The translations under genes and the position numbers were made by a program. Shown piece after piece: positions 1-8,360 of a DNA stretch of 64,000 nucleotides (position 1 is its first letter; every line of letters starts with the position of its first letter). The DNA is taken from assembly GCF_003315795.1 (NCBI RefSeq), contig NZ_QMEY01000007.1, positions 297,777 to 361,776 on the forward strand, written 5' to 3'. The notes beneath the pieces are model-generated. The model saw only the letters and a program-made list of their open reading frames with translations, was not told the DNA's origin and ran no database searches. The stretch comes from Spongiactinospora rosea (GTDB lineage Bacteria > Actinomycetota > Actinomycetes > Streptosporangiales > Streptosporangiaceae).

Positions 1-1026
1 TACTACTCGACCGCCTTCGGGATGCGCCTAGAGGCGTATCGGGGACCTGAGAACGGCAGCCGGGACGAGACCGCCTACGTGCTGACCTCCGGCACCGCCC
101 GCTTCGAACTGCGCGCCCCGGTACGCGCAGGCACCGACCTGGCCAAGCACGTCGCCGAACACGGCGACGGAGTGATCGACCTCGCCCTCGACGTACCGGA
201 CGTCGAGGCCGCCTACCGGCACGCGATCTCCGAGGGCGCGACCGGCCTGGTGGAGCCGTACACGATCTCCGACGAGCACGGGAAGGTGACCCTCGCGGCC
301 ATCGCCGCCTACGGCGACACCCGCCACACCCTGGTCGGCCGCTCCGAGTACAGCGGCCCGTACCTGCCCGGCTACGTGGCCGCCGAGCCGATCGTCACCC
401 CGCACGCCGAGCCGTACTTCGAGGCGGTCGACCACTGCGTCGGCAACGTCGAACTCGGCCGGATGGACGAGTGGGTGGAGTTCTACCACCGCGTCATGGG
501 CTTCACGAACATGGCGGAGTTCATCGGCGACGACATCGCCACCGACTACTCCGCGCTGATGTCCAAGGTCGTCGCGGACGGCAGCAGGAAGGTCAAGTTC
601 CCACTGAACGAGCCCGCGATCTCCAAGCGCAAGTCCCAGATCGACGAGTACCTGGAGTTCTATGGCGGGCCCGGCGTCCAGCACATCGCGCTGACCACCG
701 GCGACATCCTGGCGGCGGTGGACCGCATGCGGGCCGCCGGCGTCGATTTCCTGGACACCCCCGACTCCTACTACGAGGACCCCGAGCTGCGCGCCCGCAT
801 CGGCGAGGTACGCGTGCCCGTGGAGGAGCTGCGCGAGCGCCGCATCCTGGTCGACCGCGACGAGGACGGCTACCTGCTGCAGATCTTCACCAAGCCGGTC
901 CAGGACCGTCCCACGGTCTTCTTCGAGCTGATCGAGCGGCACGGGTCCAGCGGGTTCGGCAAGGGCAACTTCAAGGCCCTGTTCGAGGCCATCGAGCGCG
1001 AGCAGGAGCTGCGCGGCAACCTGTGA
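1..1026 (+). CDS. hppD: 4-hydroxyphenylpyruvate dioxygenase, 5' end outside window
   Basis: This enzyme converts 4-hydroxyphenylpyruvate to homogentisate in tyrosine breakdown. It is a cytosolic, non-heme Fe(II) enzyme of the vicinal oxygen chelate fold. The frame is open from base 1, and the first in-frame ATG at 22 lies inside the conserved YYSTAFGM segment, so the true start is upstream. About 341 codons are visible against a usual 380-400 residues. The three expected iron ligands are seen: His in AVDHCVGNVE (near base 433), His in GVQHIALTT (near 680) and Glu in VFFELIER (near 925). The C-terminal FGKGNFKALFEAIE motif is intact. No partner gene of the homogentisate pathway follows. The family call is very secure. 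Confidence 0.95.
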   Translation, partial: YYSTAFGMRLEAYRGPENGSRDETAYVLTSGTARFELRAPVRAGTDLAKHVAEHGDGVIDLALDVPDVEAAYRHAISEGATGLVEPYTISDEHGKVTLAAIAAYGDTRHTLVGRSEYSGPYLPGYVAAEPIVTPHAEPYFEAVDHCVGNVELGRMDEWVEFYHRVMGFTNMAEFIGDDIATDYSALMSKVVADGSRKVKFPLNEPAISKRKSQIDEYLEFYGGPGVQHIALTTGDILAAVDRMRAAGVDFLDTPDSYYEDPELRARIGEVRVPVEELRERRILVDRDEDGYLLQIFTKPVQDRPTVFFELIERHGSSGFGKGNFKALFEAIEREQELRGNL

Positions 1027-1078
1027 CGGGCGCGTCACAGCGAGCCATCGCCGCACCTCCCGTAGGCTGCTGGTCAAC

Positions 1079-1101
1079 GGCCCGGGGCTCCTCCCCGGGC
1101 C
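1079..1101 (+). terminator. GC-rich hairpin between hppD and the peptidase gene
   Basis: A perfect 9-bp stem (GGCCCGGGG, loop CTCCT, CCCCGGGCC) lies between the two genes. There is no T-run, so it may be a weak or factor-assisted terminator of hppD. A TAGGCT box at 1063-1068 could instead make it part of the 5' leader of the peptidase mRNA. Confidence 0.35.
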
Positions 1102-1125
1102 ATCGGCACCCGGGAAAAGAGGTCC

Positions 1126-2568
1126 ATGCGCGACATCGGCCGGCTCGCTCTGGCGTCCACGACGATTTTCAGCCTGATCGCCTCCGCCGCCTGCACGGCC
1201 TCCAGCGGCGAGAGCGGGGACAACGGGGCGGGACCGAGTTCCAAGCCGGCGTCCACCGCCCCGGGCACGGCGGGGGCGCCCGGCATCGGCGACCCCGACT
1301 TCCCCAAGGACGGCAACGGCGGCTACGACGTCCGCCACTACCGGCTGAGACTGGGCTATGAGCCGGCCGCCAAGCGGCTGGACGCCGTGGCGTCCATCGA
1401 CGCCACGGCGCTCCAGGACCTGTCGCGGTTCAACCTGGACCTGGCCGGGCTTGACGTCCACTCGATCAAGGTGGACGACGCGCCCGCGACGTTCGGCAGG
1501 GAGGGCCACGAGCTGACCGTCACCCCCGCGAAGACGCTGACGGCGGGCCGCCCGTTCACGGTCCGGGTCGCGTACGGCGGGCGGCCCGAGCCGATCCGCG
1601 ACGCCGACAACCTGGGCGTGTACGGGTTCATCCCGACCGCTGACGGCGCGTTCGTGACCTGCCAGCCCAACGGGGCCAAGACGTGGTTCCCGGCCAACGA
1701 CCACCCGGCCGACAAGGCCACCTTCGACTTTGAGATCACCGTGCCCAAGGGCGTGACCGCGCTGGCCAACGGCGAGATGGCGGGCCGGCCGCGGGAGTCC
1801 GGCGGCAAGACGACGTTCGTGTGGCGCGAGCGGCACCCGATGGTCACGTACCTGGCCACGATGACGCTCGGCAAGTTCCGGTTGCGCGAGGGCCGCACCG
1901 CGGCGGGCCTGCCCAACCTGGCCGCCGCCGACCCCAAGTACGCCTCCGCCCTGAACGGCCTCTACACGCTCTCCGGGAAGATCACCGACTACTGGAGCAC
2001 GGTGTTCGGGCCCTACCCGTTCGGTTCGACGGGCGGCGTGGTGGACGACTACGCGGCCGGTTACGCGCTGGAGAACCAGACCAAGCCGATGTACGGGGGG
2101 TTCGACCCCGACGAGGGGATCATCGCGCACGAGCTGGCCCACCAGTGGTTCGGCAACAGCCTGAGCATCAAGCGCTGGGAGGAGCTGTGGCTGAACGAGG
2201 GGTTCGCCACCTACGCCGAGTGGCTGTGGTCGGAGCACAAGGGCGAGGAGACCGCCGAGCAGATCTTCCAGCGCCACTACGGCAGTTTGGAGAGCCCGAT
2301 GTGGCAGTACCCTCCGGGCAAGGCCAGGCCCGATGACCTGTTCAACAACTCGGTCTACACGCGCGGCGGGATGACCCTGCACGCGCTGCGGCAGCGGATC
2401 GGCGACAAGACGTTCTTCGACCTGCTGCGCGCCTACACCGCCCGGTACAAGTACGGCGCCGTCACCACGGACGAGTTCATCACGATGGCGGAGGAACGGT
2501 CCGGCAAGCAGCTCGACGGGCTGTTCAAGGCGTGGCTGTTCACCCCGCAGCGGCCGGTGAACTGGTGA
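1126..2568 (+). CDS. M1-family metallopeptidase, lipoprotein
   Basis: This is a zinc aminopeptidase of the M1 (gluzincin) family, predicted to be anchored outside the membrane. The N-terminus is a signal peptide ending in a lipobox-like IASAAC (Cys about residue 23), followed by a Ser/Gly/Pro-rich linker. The zinc site is HELAHQWFG at residues 335-343, with the third ligand Glu358 in LNEGFATYAEW, giving the correct HExxH-18-E spacing. At 480 residues it lacks the large C-terminal helical domain of full-length PepN-type enzymes, as do many secreted actinobacterial M1 proteins. An AAGAGG-type ribosome site precedes the ATG. The substrate cannot be told from sequence. Its stop lies next to the convergent ilvA end. 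Confidence 0.92.
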   Translation: MRDIGRLALASTTIFSLIASAACTASSGESGDNGAGPSSKPASTAPGTAGAPGIGDPDFPKDGNGGYDVRHYRLRLGYEPAAKRLDAVASIDATALQDLSRFNLDLAGLDVHSIKVDDAPATFGREGHELTVTPAKTLTAGRPFTVRVAYGGRPEPIRDADNLGVYGFIPTADGAFVTCQPNGAKTWFPANDHPADKATFDFEITVPKGVTALANGEMAGRPRESGGKTTFVWRERHPMVTYLATMTLGKFRLREGRTAAGLPNLAAADPKYASALNGLYTLSGKITDYWSTVFGPYPFGSTGGVVDDYAAGYALENQTKPMYGGFDPDEGIIAHELAHQWFGNSLSIKRWEELWLNEGFATYAEWLWSEHKGEETAEQIFQRHYGSLESPMWQYPPGKARPDDLFNNSVYTRGGMTLHALRQRIGDKTFFDLLRAYTARYKYGAVTTDEFITMAEERSGKQLDGLFKAWLFTPQRPVNW

Positions 2569-2569
2569 C

Positions 2570-3784
2570 TCAGCCAAAGATCAGCTTGTAGCCGTCCCGG
2601 CGCAGCGCGCCGAGCACCTCCTCGCAGTGGCCCGGGCCCTTGGTCTCCAGTTGCAGCAGCACCTCGACCTCGTCCAGGTGCAGCCGCACGCCGACCCGCT
2701 CGTGCACCACGTCGAGCACGTTGGCGCCGAGGCCGGCCAGCCTGCTCAGCAGGTTGGCCAGCGCGCCCGGGCGGTCGGCCAGGCGGATGCGGAAGGCCAG
2801 GTAGCGCCCGGCGGCGGCCAGGCCGTGCCGGAGCACCTTGGCCATCAGCAGCGGGTCGATGTTGCCGCCGGACAGCAGGGCGACCACGGGCGGCTCGAAG
2901 GCGTGCGGCCGGGCCAGCAGGGCCGCCACCCCGGCCACCCCGGCGGGCTCGACGACCAGCTTGCCGCGTTCCAGCATCAGGACGAGCGCTTGGGACAGCT
3001 CTTCCTCGGTGACCGTCACCACGCTGTCCACCAGGTAGTGGATCAGCTCGAAGGGCAGGTCACCGGGCCGCCCGACGGCGATCCCGTCGGCCACCGTGGA
3101 GGCGGGCTCGACCATCACCGGACGCCCGGCGGCCAGCGAGGCCGGGAACGCCGCGGCCCGCTCGGCCTGCACCCCCACGATCCGCACCCCGGGCCGCAGC
3201 GACTTGACCGCCAGCGCCATCCCCGCGGCCAGCCCGCCGCCGCCGACCGGGATCACGATCGTGCCGACCTCGGGCAGCTGCTCGATGATCTCCAGCCCGA
3301 TGGTGCCCTGCCCGGCCACCACGTCGGGGTGGTCGAAAGGGTGGATGAACACCGCCCCGGTCTGCTCGGCGTGCTCCTTGGCCGCCTCCAGCGCCACATC
3401 GACGGTGTGCCCGGCGAACACGACGTCGGCCCCGTACGCGCGGGTGGCGGCCACCTTGGGCAGCGGCGCGCCCTCCGGCATGTAGACGGTGGACTTGGCC
3501 CCGACCAGCCCGGCCCCGAGCGCCACCCCCTGGGCGTGGTTGCCGGCGCTGGCCGCCACCACTCCCCTGACCTTCTCCTCGTCGGTCAGCCGCGCGATCC
3601 GGACATACGCCCCGCGCACCTTGAACGAACCGGACCGCTGCAGGTTTTCGCACTTCAGATGGACCGGGCCGCCGACGGCCTCGGACAGGATGCGCGAGTG
3701 CAACACCGGTGTCTGCACCACGACATCGGCCAGCAACTCCCTGGCGGCGACCACGTCGTCATACGTCACCCGCGCGTCGGTCAT
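2570..3784 (-). CDS. ilvA: Threonine ammonia-lyase (PLP-dependent, ACT domain)
   Basis: The enzyme deaminates threonine to 2-oxobutyrate, feeding isoleucine synthesis. It is a fold type II PLP enzyme; the Schiff-base lysine lies in GSFKVRGAY (about residue 55), and the glycine-rich phosphate loop is VGGGGLAAGM. The last 80 residues (RIRLADRPGALANLLSRL onward) form an ACT regulatory domain, so feedback control by amino acids is likely. About 404 residues is normal for this medium-length form. I prefer the ATG at 3784. A GTG at 3805 in the same frame overlaps the end of the TetR gene and has no better ribosome site. It sits 4 bp after the TetR stop, so the two may be co-transcribed. Confidence 0.9.
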   Translation of the reverse strand: MTDARVTYDDVVAARELLADVVVQTPVLHSRILSEAVGGPVHLKCENLQRSGSFKVRGAYVRIARLTDEEKVRGVVAASAGNHAQGVALGAGLVGAKSTVYMPEGAPLPKVAATRAYGADVVFAGHTVDVALEAAKEHAEQTGAVFIHPFDHPDVVAGQGTIGLEIIEQLPEVGTIVIPVGGGGLAAGMALAVKSLRPGVRIVGVQAERAAAFPASLAAGRPVMVEPASTVADGIAVGRPGDLPFELIHYLVDSVVTVTEEELSQALVLMLERGKLVVEPAGVAGVAALLARPHAFEPPVVALLSGGNIDPLLMAKVLRHGLAAAGRYLAFRIRLADRPGALANLLSRLAGLGANVLDVVHERVGVRLHLDEVEVLLQLETKGPGHCEEVLGALRRDGYKLIFG

Positions 3785-3788
3785 ACCG

Positions 3789-4448
3789 TCAGTGTCCCAT
3801 GTCACCGGCAGGGGCCACGGCGGGCGGGGCGGCCGTCAGATAGCGGGTGAACATCGCGACCAGCTCGTCCTCGAAGCGGGCCAGGTCGATGGGCTGCCCG
3901 ACCAGGTCGTGCGTCGCGGTGAGCTGGTGGACGACCAACTCGATGGTGGTGACGATGATCCGGGCGGCGAGATCGACGTCGCCGACGCGCACGTCGGGGT
4001 GGCCGCGCAGCAGGGTCTGGGCGTGGGCGACGTCCGCGTTGTGGTACTCGTGCACCTTCTTGACCAGGTCCGGGGTGCGCGGGGCCTGCTCGATCATCAC
4101 GCGCAGGAGCTGGGGGTCGTCCAGGTGGTTCTCGATGGCCGCCCGTACCAGCACGCGCATGATCGCCTCGATGTCACCGGGCGGCTCCTCGGCCTGGTCG
4201 CGGCGGCTGCGCGCCATGCCGGCCTGGAGATGGCCGGTCATCAGCTCGGCCAGGATCGCGTCCTTGTTCGGATAGTACTGATACAGCGAACCGATCGACA
4301 CACGGGCCCGTTCGGCGATCCGGTTGGTGGTCCCGGCGGCGTAGCCGTACTCGGCGAAAACGCGAGCAGCGGCCCGCAGGATGCGCTGCCGGGTCAGCTC
4401 GGCCCGCGCCTGGCGGGGCTGTTTGCGCGGCTCCAGCCGTGGTCTGCC
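3789..4448 (-). CDS. TetR-family transcriptional regulator
   Basis: This is a DNA-binding repressor of the TetR family. The helix-turn-helix is in the first 60 residues (VFAEYGYAAGTTNRIAERA, then VSIGSLYQYYPNKDAIL), followed by a larger ligand-binding and dimerisation half. I chose the GTG at 4448 because AGGAGG sits 6 bp upstream; the open frame extends to an ATG at 4514 without a good ribosome site. The gene is divergent from the siderophore-interacting protein gene at 4567, so that gene is the most likely target, with self-repression. The ligand is unknown. Its stop is 4 bp from the ilvA start. Confidence 0.88.
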   Translation of the reverse strand, partial: GRPRLEPRKQPRQARAELTRQRILRAAARVFAEYGYAAGTTNRIAERARVSIGSLYQYYPNKDAILAELMTGHLQAGMARSRRDQAEEPPGDIEAIMRVLVRAAIENHLDDPQLLRVMIEQAPRTPDLVKKVHEYHNADVAHAQTLLRGHPDVRVGDVDLAARIIVTTIELVVHQLTATHDLVGQPIDLARFEDELVAMFTRYLTAAPPAVAPAGDMGH

Positions 4449-4521
4449 CGACACCGCGTACCTCCTGGTCATGAGCGGGAAAGCGAGTAGCCAACAAAGC
4501 GAGGTATTGCTCATAATAGTG

Positions 4522-4542
4522 CCCTGACCAGGTATTTCAGGG
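4522..4542. promoter_or_regulatory. Inverted repeat, candidate TetR operator
   Basis: CCCTGA and TCAGGG form a 6-bp inverted repeat with a 9-nt spacer in the divergent region between the TetR gene and the siderophore-interacting protein gene. Its position suits an operator for both genes. This is inference from geometry only. A direct GGTATT repeat at 4503 and 4531 is an alternative signal. Confidence 0.35.
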
Positions 4543-4566
4543 GCAGGAATTGAACAGGAGGGTCAC

Positions 4567-5373
4567 GTGCTACCGAAGGTGCGACGGCCGGAGACCCGAC
4601 GGATGATCACGCTGGAGGTGGTCAGGAACACCAGACTGAGCCCGCACTTCGCCGTCATCACCCTCGGCGGCCCCGAACTCGCCCACCTGAACCCGACCGG
4701 CTTCGACCACACGGTACGACTGTTCTTCCCCCGCGAGGGCCAGGAACGGCTGCGCATGCCGGCCCTCTCCAGTGAGGCGTGGATGGCCGAACTGATGCTC
4801 ATGCCGAAGTCCCGCCGCCCGTGGGTGCGCAACTACACGATCCGCCGCTTCCGCCCGGAGGCCGGCGAGGTGGACATCGAGTTCGTCCTGCACGGCGACA
4901 CGAGCCCGGCCTCCGCCTGGGCCTCCCGCGCCCGGCCCGGCGACCCGGCGGGCATCTTCGACATCGGCATCATGTACCTGCCGCCGCCCGGCCTCCCCTG
5001 GCACCTGCTCGTGGGCGAGGAGAGCGCGCTGCCGGCCGTCCTGGCGATCCTGGAGGACGCGCCGGAGTCGCTGAACGCCGAGGTCTTCCTGGAAGTACCG
5101 GAGACCGCCGACATCCGCAAGGACATCGTCCACCCCGAGGGCGCCCGCATCCACTGGCTGCCGCGCGACGCCGCGACCGCCGTCCCGGGCGCGCTCGCCC
5201 TGGAAACGGTCCGGCAGGCCACCCTGCCGGAGGGCCGCTTCTACACCTGGGTGGCGGGTGAATCCCGGCTCGCCACCGGCCTGCGCCGCCACCTGGTCAA
5301 CGACCGCGCCGCCGCCAAGAGCGACATCGCCTTCTTCGGCTACTGGCGGCAGGGCCGCTCCAGCCCCGGATGA
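4567..5373 (+). CDS. Siderophore-interacting protein family (FAD-dependent ferric reductase)
   Basis: Members of this ferredoxin-reductase-like family reduce ferric siderophores in the cytosol to release iron. The N-terminal half is the FAD-binding barrel, with the RNYTIRRFRPE motif (about residues 86-96, the RxYT flavin motif) and DIEFVLHGD after it. The C-terminal half carries the NAD(P)H domain, with LVGEESALPAVLAILE and the closing FFGYWRQGR typical of the family. The GTG start at 4567 follows an AGGAGG ribosome site at 4556. Length (268 residues) is normal. Control by the divergent TetR regulator is likely. No siderophore synthesis or uptake genes are nearby. Confidence 0.9.
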   Translation: MLPKVRRPETRRMITLEVVRNTRLSPHFAVITLGGPELAHLNPTGFDHTVRLFFPREGQERLRMPALSSEAWMAELMLMPKSRRPWVRNYTIRRFRPEAGEVDIEFVLHGDTSPASAWASRARPGDPAGIFDIGIMYLPPPGLPWHLLVGEESALPAVLAILEDAPESLNAEVFLEVPETADIRKDIVHPEGARIHWLPRDAATAVPGALALETVRQATLPEGRFYTWVAGESRLATGLRRHLVNDRAAAKSDIAFFGYWRQGRSSPG

Positions 5374-5419
5374 TCGTCGGGAACCTCGGGCTTGGAGCGG
5401 ACAGTACCCAGGTGTGGAC

Positions 5420-6016
5420 ATGTCGATGCGTGCCCGGATCCGTGATGGGGATCAGGCGGCCTTCGCGCGGCTCTTCGACGAGTGCGCCAAGGCCGTCTAC
5501 AACCATGCCTACCGCCTGACCGCCGACTGGAGCGAGGCCGAGGACGTCACGGCGCTGACGTTCCTTGAGGGCTGGCGGCTGAGAGCCAGGATCGACCCCG
5601 AGGGGGGATCGCTACGCCCCTGGCTGCTCGGCATCGCCACCAACGTCGCCCGCAACACCCGCAGGGCGGCCCGGCGGCACGACGACGCGCTGGCCCGGCT
5701 GCCCCGGGGTGAACGCGTGCCCGACTTCGCCGAGGAGGTGATCGGGCGCATCGACGACGCCGAACGGCTGGCGGCCGTCAGGCAGGCGTACGGGCGGCTG
5801 CGCAAACAGGAGCAGGACGTCTTCGCGCTGTGCGTCTGGGCCGGACTCGGGTACGCGGACGCGGCGGAGGCACTGGGCGTTCCGGTGGGCACGGTCAGGT
5901 CCCGGCTGTCCCGGGCGCGCAAGAAACTCGCTGATTTCGGGGGGTTCGCGGAACCGCCGCCCGCGTCCAGACAGGTAATAGGTGACCGAGGCTCCGCCAA
6001 GGAGGAGATGCGATGA
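5420..6016 (+). CDS. ECF-type RNA polymerase sigma factor
   Basis: This is a sigma-70 family extracytoplasmic-function factor. Region 2 is seen in the first 70 residues (DQAAFARLFDECAKAVYNHA, then LTADWSEAEDVTALTFLEGW) and region 4 in the C-terminal half (RLRKQEQDVFALCVWAGLGY, then GVPVGTVRSRLSRARKKL). The start is ATG 5420, with alternatives GTG 5414 or ATG 5426; the ribosome site is weak. The last codons overlap the next gene by 4 bp (ATGA), so that membrane protein is translationally coupled and may act on this sigma factor. No classical zinc-binding anti-sigma motif is seen next door. Confidence 0.9.
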   Translation: MSMRARIRDGDQAAFARLFDECAKAVYNHAYRLTADWSEAEDVTALTFLEGWRLRARIDPEGGSLRPWLLGIATNVARNTRRAARRHDDALARLPRGERVPDFAEEVIGRIDDAERLAAVRQAYGRLRKQEQDVFALCVWAGLGYADAAEALGVPVGTVRSRLSRARKKLADFGGFAEPPPASRQVIGDRGSAKEEMR

Positions 6017-6588
6017 ACACGCCGGCAGAACGCGATCTTCCCGCGGGCCGTCACCGCCTGCTCAAGGAGTTCGTGATGACCGAGATCGCCAACACGCCCA
6101 CTGTGAGGTCCCGCCTCAAGCTGCTCGCCCCTGTGGGGGCCCTCGCCGCCGCCGTGGCCGTGGCCGTGCCGCTGTTGATGGGCACCCCGGCCCACGCGGT
6201 GACCGAACTGCCCGGCGGCCTGATCGACATCACCATCAACGAGGCCAAGGACCCCGGCCGCCTCCAGGCCGACCTGCGAGCCCTGGGCGCGAACGTGGTG
6301 GTCGACTACGTCCCCAAGGGCAAGAAGTGCGGCCCGGAACCCCGCGCGGCCCACTTCCTGAGCAAGGAGGAGGCGGCACTGTCGGTGTTCCCGCCGCCGC
6401 AGGGACACGAGACGTCGTTCGTCATCGACCCGAAGGTGATCGGGCAGGGGCGGACGGGCGTACTGGAGTTCAGCGTCTCCGAGGAGGAGGACGGCGCGCG
6501 GGTCGCGGGCATCTGGGCCCGAGTCGCCGAAGGCCCGGTGGCGGACTGCGTTCTGACCGACACCCCAGGCGCCCCGCTGGATCACTGA
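6013..6588 (+). CDS. Membrane-anchored protein coupled to the sigma factor
   Basis: The function is not recognised with certainty. A short cytoplasmic N-terminus (ERDLPAGRHRLLKEFVMTEI) resembles the start of the CU044_5270-type proteins that often follow actinobacterial ECF sigma genes. One membrane or signal segment follows (about residues 38-60, LLAPVGALAAAVAVAVPLLM), then an outside domain of about 130 residues with three cysteines. The start overlaps the sigma stop (ATGA) and GGAGGA lies just upstream. Context suggests a sensor or regulator of the sigma factor, but there is no HxxxCxxC zinc anti-sigma motif. It could also be simply a target gene. Confidence 0.7.
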   Translation: MNTPAERDLPAGRHRLLKEFVMTEIANTPTVRSRLKLLAPVGALAAAVAVAVPLLMGTPAHAVTELPGGLIDITINEAKDPGRLQADLRALGANVVVDYVPKGKKCGPEPRAAHFLSKEEAALSVFPPPQGHETSFVIDPKVIGQGRTGVLEFSVSEEEDGARVAGIWARVAEGPVADCVLTDTPGAPLDH

Positions 6589-6628
6589 TCGACCTGCCTT
6601 CGGCCGTACATCGGCTGACCGCGACGGC

Positions 6629-6735
6629 CCGTGTCGGCCGGTGCCGGAACGGCGAGGTACCACGACACACGCGAAACGCCGGGGGCAGGGCGTGACCGAG
6701 TACGGCGGGGCGGCGTCCACTGCGCTCCGCCGTAC
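6629..6735. repeat. Dispersed structured repeat, copy 1 of 3
   Basis: This is an intergenic copy of an approximately 110-bp element also present at 8874-8981 and 11674-11783. The conserved core includes ACACACGCGAAAC. Hairpin A brackets the core (CCGGTG pairing with CGCCGG here, with a G-T pair). Hairpin B is a perfect GTACGGCGG/CCGCCGTAC stem. The rest of 6589-6882 shows no gene. Confidence 0.75.
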
Positions 6736-6882
6736 AGAAGCCCTGACCGGCCACGTTCAGGCCCTGCCGAACAGCCGGCAGAGCAGGGACCATACGGCCG
6801 GAATAGGAAGAACCGGAGGGTCCCCGCACCCGGCGATCAATGCTGCTCTGAGGGTGTCGTCCACTCGACCTTGAGGAGCCCC

Positions 6883-7143
6883 ATGAAGATCCGCAGCTTG
6901 TCCGCCGCGGCCCTGCTCGCGGCAGCACTGGGAACCGCCGCCCTGACCGGCGCGGCGCCCGCCGCCGCCCTCGCCGGCGACCCCGAGCCTCTCCCGGGGT
7001 TCCAACGCGGCCCCTTCGCCACACTGGCGCAGTGCCAAGTGGAGCGCGATCGTATCGCGCTCCAGCTTGGGTCGCACGCCTGGGTCACCCAGTGCTGGCA
7101 CGAGGCCCGCGGCTACTTCTACAAGGGCGTCTATATCGACTGA
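6883..7143 (+). CDS. Small secreted protein, unknown function
   Basis: This 86-residue protein is not recognised. Residues 1-31 are a clear Sec signal peptide (MKIRSLSAAALLAAALGTAA, ending near AAALA). The mature part is about 55 residues with two cysteines (AQCQVE and VTQCWHEA) that could form one disulfide, as in many small actinobacterial exported proteins. A GAGGAG ribosome site lies at 6873-6878. It stands alone between repeat copy 1 and the convergent gene at 7244. The signal peptide and ribosome site make it a credible gene. Confidence 0.65.
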   Translation: MKIRSLSAAALLAAALGTAALTGAAPAAALAGDPEPLPGFQRGPFATLAQCQVERDRIALQLGSHAWVTQCWHEARGYFYKGVYID

Positions 7144-7243
7144 GCCGACGGGCGTCCCGGGCGGCGTCGTCGGGGGAATCTGGGGGCGGCGAGAGGTGCC
7201 TCCGCGCGCCGGGGAGCGCGGAGGCGCGTCAGGGGGCCGTTGA

Positions 7244-8038
7244 TCAGTCGCCGGGGTACGAGCGCGGAGGCGAGATCTTGACCTTGCTTCCCCAGCCGGT
7301 GATCCGCATGTTGTGGGCTTGTGTCACGGTTCCGCCAGATTCCAGCGGATGGGTCCATGAGGCCCACGCCCGGCGGATGAGTCCGTCCTTCCCGATCCAC
7401 AGCCGCCATGCGACCTTCAGCCGCCGCTCCTTGGCGGTGGGCTTGTCGATCAGGTCGTCGTCCATGCGCGGGTCGGCCTTGTACAGCGCGGCCAAGGTGA
7501 TGATGCCGTCCAGGCGGACCGTGCCCGCCGATGTGGTGTGCCGCGCCCTCGTGCTGGCCAGCACCGCACGTAACGTGGGCACGTGAAGCAGGCTTATGTA
7601 GCCGATCTCCAGTTGGGGCCGTAGGTAGTCCAGTTTCACCCTGGTCCAGTCGTACGACCCCCATGTGCCGTCGTCGTTGATATCGCGGCTTTTGACGTAG
7701 TGCTGCCCCGTGAAGGTGATCCACCGCGTCGGCCATGGATCCTCTTCGTTACCGGGAGTGTGGCTGGTGAGGTCGGATGCCTGGAGTCCTCCATTGCGGA
7801 ACTCGACGCGCCCGTACTCCGTCCTGCGGGGTCGCTCATCCTTTTGCCCGTCGCCGGTCGCCTCGACGGTCCGTCCGGTGACGAAGAAGCGTATGCCGTG
7901 CCCGTTGATCAGCATCCGTTCGAGCGCCGCCACCGGGTCGGGTCCCACCTGCCGGCCGTGGGCGGCGTGCGCGGTGGCACCCGGACCGGTGGCGACGAGC
8001 ACCGCCAGCGTGAGCGTGATCATCGTTGCTCGCCGCAT
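7244..8038 (-). CDS. Secreted protein, possibly LppX/LprG-like, unknown function
   Basis: The 264-residue protein begins with a signal peptide (MRRATMITLTLAVLVATGPG, then ATAHA) and is predicted to be exported. The body looks like a beta-rich domain with WITFTGQHYVKSRD and WRLWIGKDGLIRRAWASWTH segments. The latter recalls the lipid-carrier lipoprotein fold seen in actinobacterial LppX/LprG-like proteins, but there is no lipobox cysteine. I cannot name a function. A damaged partial duplicate of residues roughly 110-190 lies just upstream at 8106-8360, so the gene was once duplicated in tandem. Confidence 0.7.
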   Translation of the reverse strand: MRRATMITLTLAVLVATGPGATAHAAHGRQVGPDPVAALERMLINGHGIRFFVTGRTVEATGDGQKDERPRRTEYGRVEFRNGGLQASDLTSHTPGNEEDPWPTRWITFTGQHYVKSRDINDDGTWGSYDWTRVKLDYLRPQLEIGYISLLHVPTLRAVLASTRARHTTSAGTVRLDGIITLAALYKADPRMDDDLIDKPTAKERRLKVAWRLWIGKDGLIRRAWASWTHPLESGGTVTQAHNMRITGWGSKVKISPPRSYPGD

Positions 8039-8105
8039 CGTGATCGTCTCCCAAGTCGATGGACTGGAACAGGGGAGATCGTTCTACACATGGATCTCGG
8101 CGAGG

Positions 8106-8360
8106 TCACAGGTCGACGCCGTGCAACCGGCCCAGGATGATGACGCCTTCAAGCCGCCGTGTGCCGCCCGAGGTGGAGTCCCACGATCGCGTGATGGCCG
8201 GCACCGCTGTCAACGTGGCCGGATCGAGGACGTCGATGTACCCGATGCCCAGTCGAGGCCGCAGATGCGCGAGCTCGGCCTTTTCGATGTCTACGCTGAA
8301 ACTTCGAGACCGTATAGGAGCAGTCCCGGTCCGTGAGGAGCACCTGACCCGTGGCACGCA
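8106..8360 (-). pseudogene. Decayed partial duplicate of the gene at 7244-8038
   Basis: Two minus-strand frames together match the neighbour. One frame gives ATGQVLLTDRDCSYTVSKF (compare TGQHYVKSRDIN...SYDWTRV). The next gives HLRPRLGIGYIDVLDPATL and GGTRRLEGVIILGRLHGVD (compare YLRPQLEIGYISLLHVPTL and AGTVRLDGIITLAALYKAD). A frameshift near 8300 separates the parts, and both ends of the gene are missing. The NUDIX gene start overlaps the upstream edge, so the fragment is not functional. Confidence 0.6.

Noticed and set aside
28..2577. 849-codon open frame on the minus strand opposite hppD and the peptidase gene
   Set aside because: It is the high-GC shadow of two real genes with clear family motifs on the other strand; its own sequence is low-complexity, with no domain.
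4503..4536. Direct GGTATT repeats as the TetR operator
   Set aside because: TetR sites are usually palindromic, and the CCCTGA/TCAGGG repeat in the same gap fits better.
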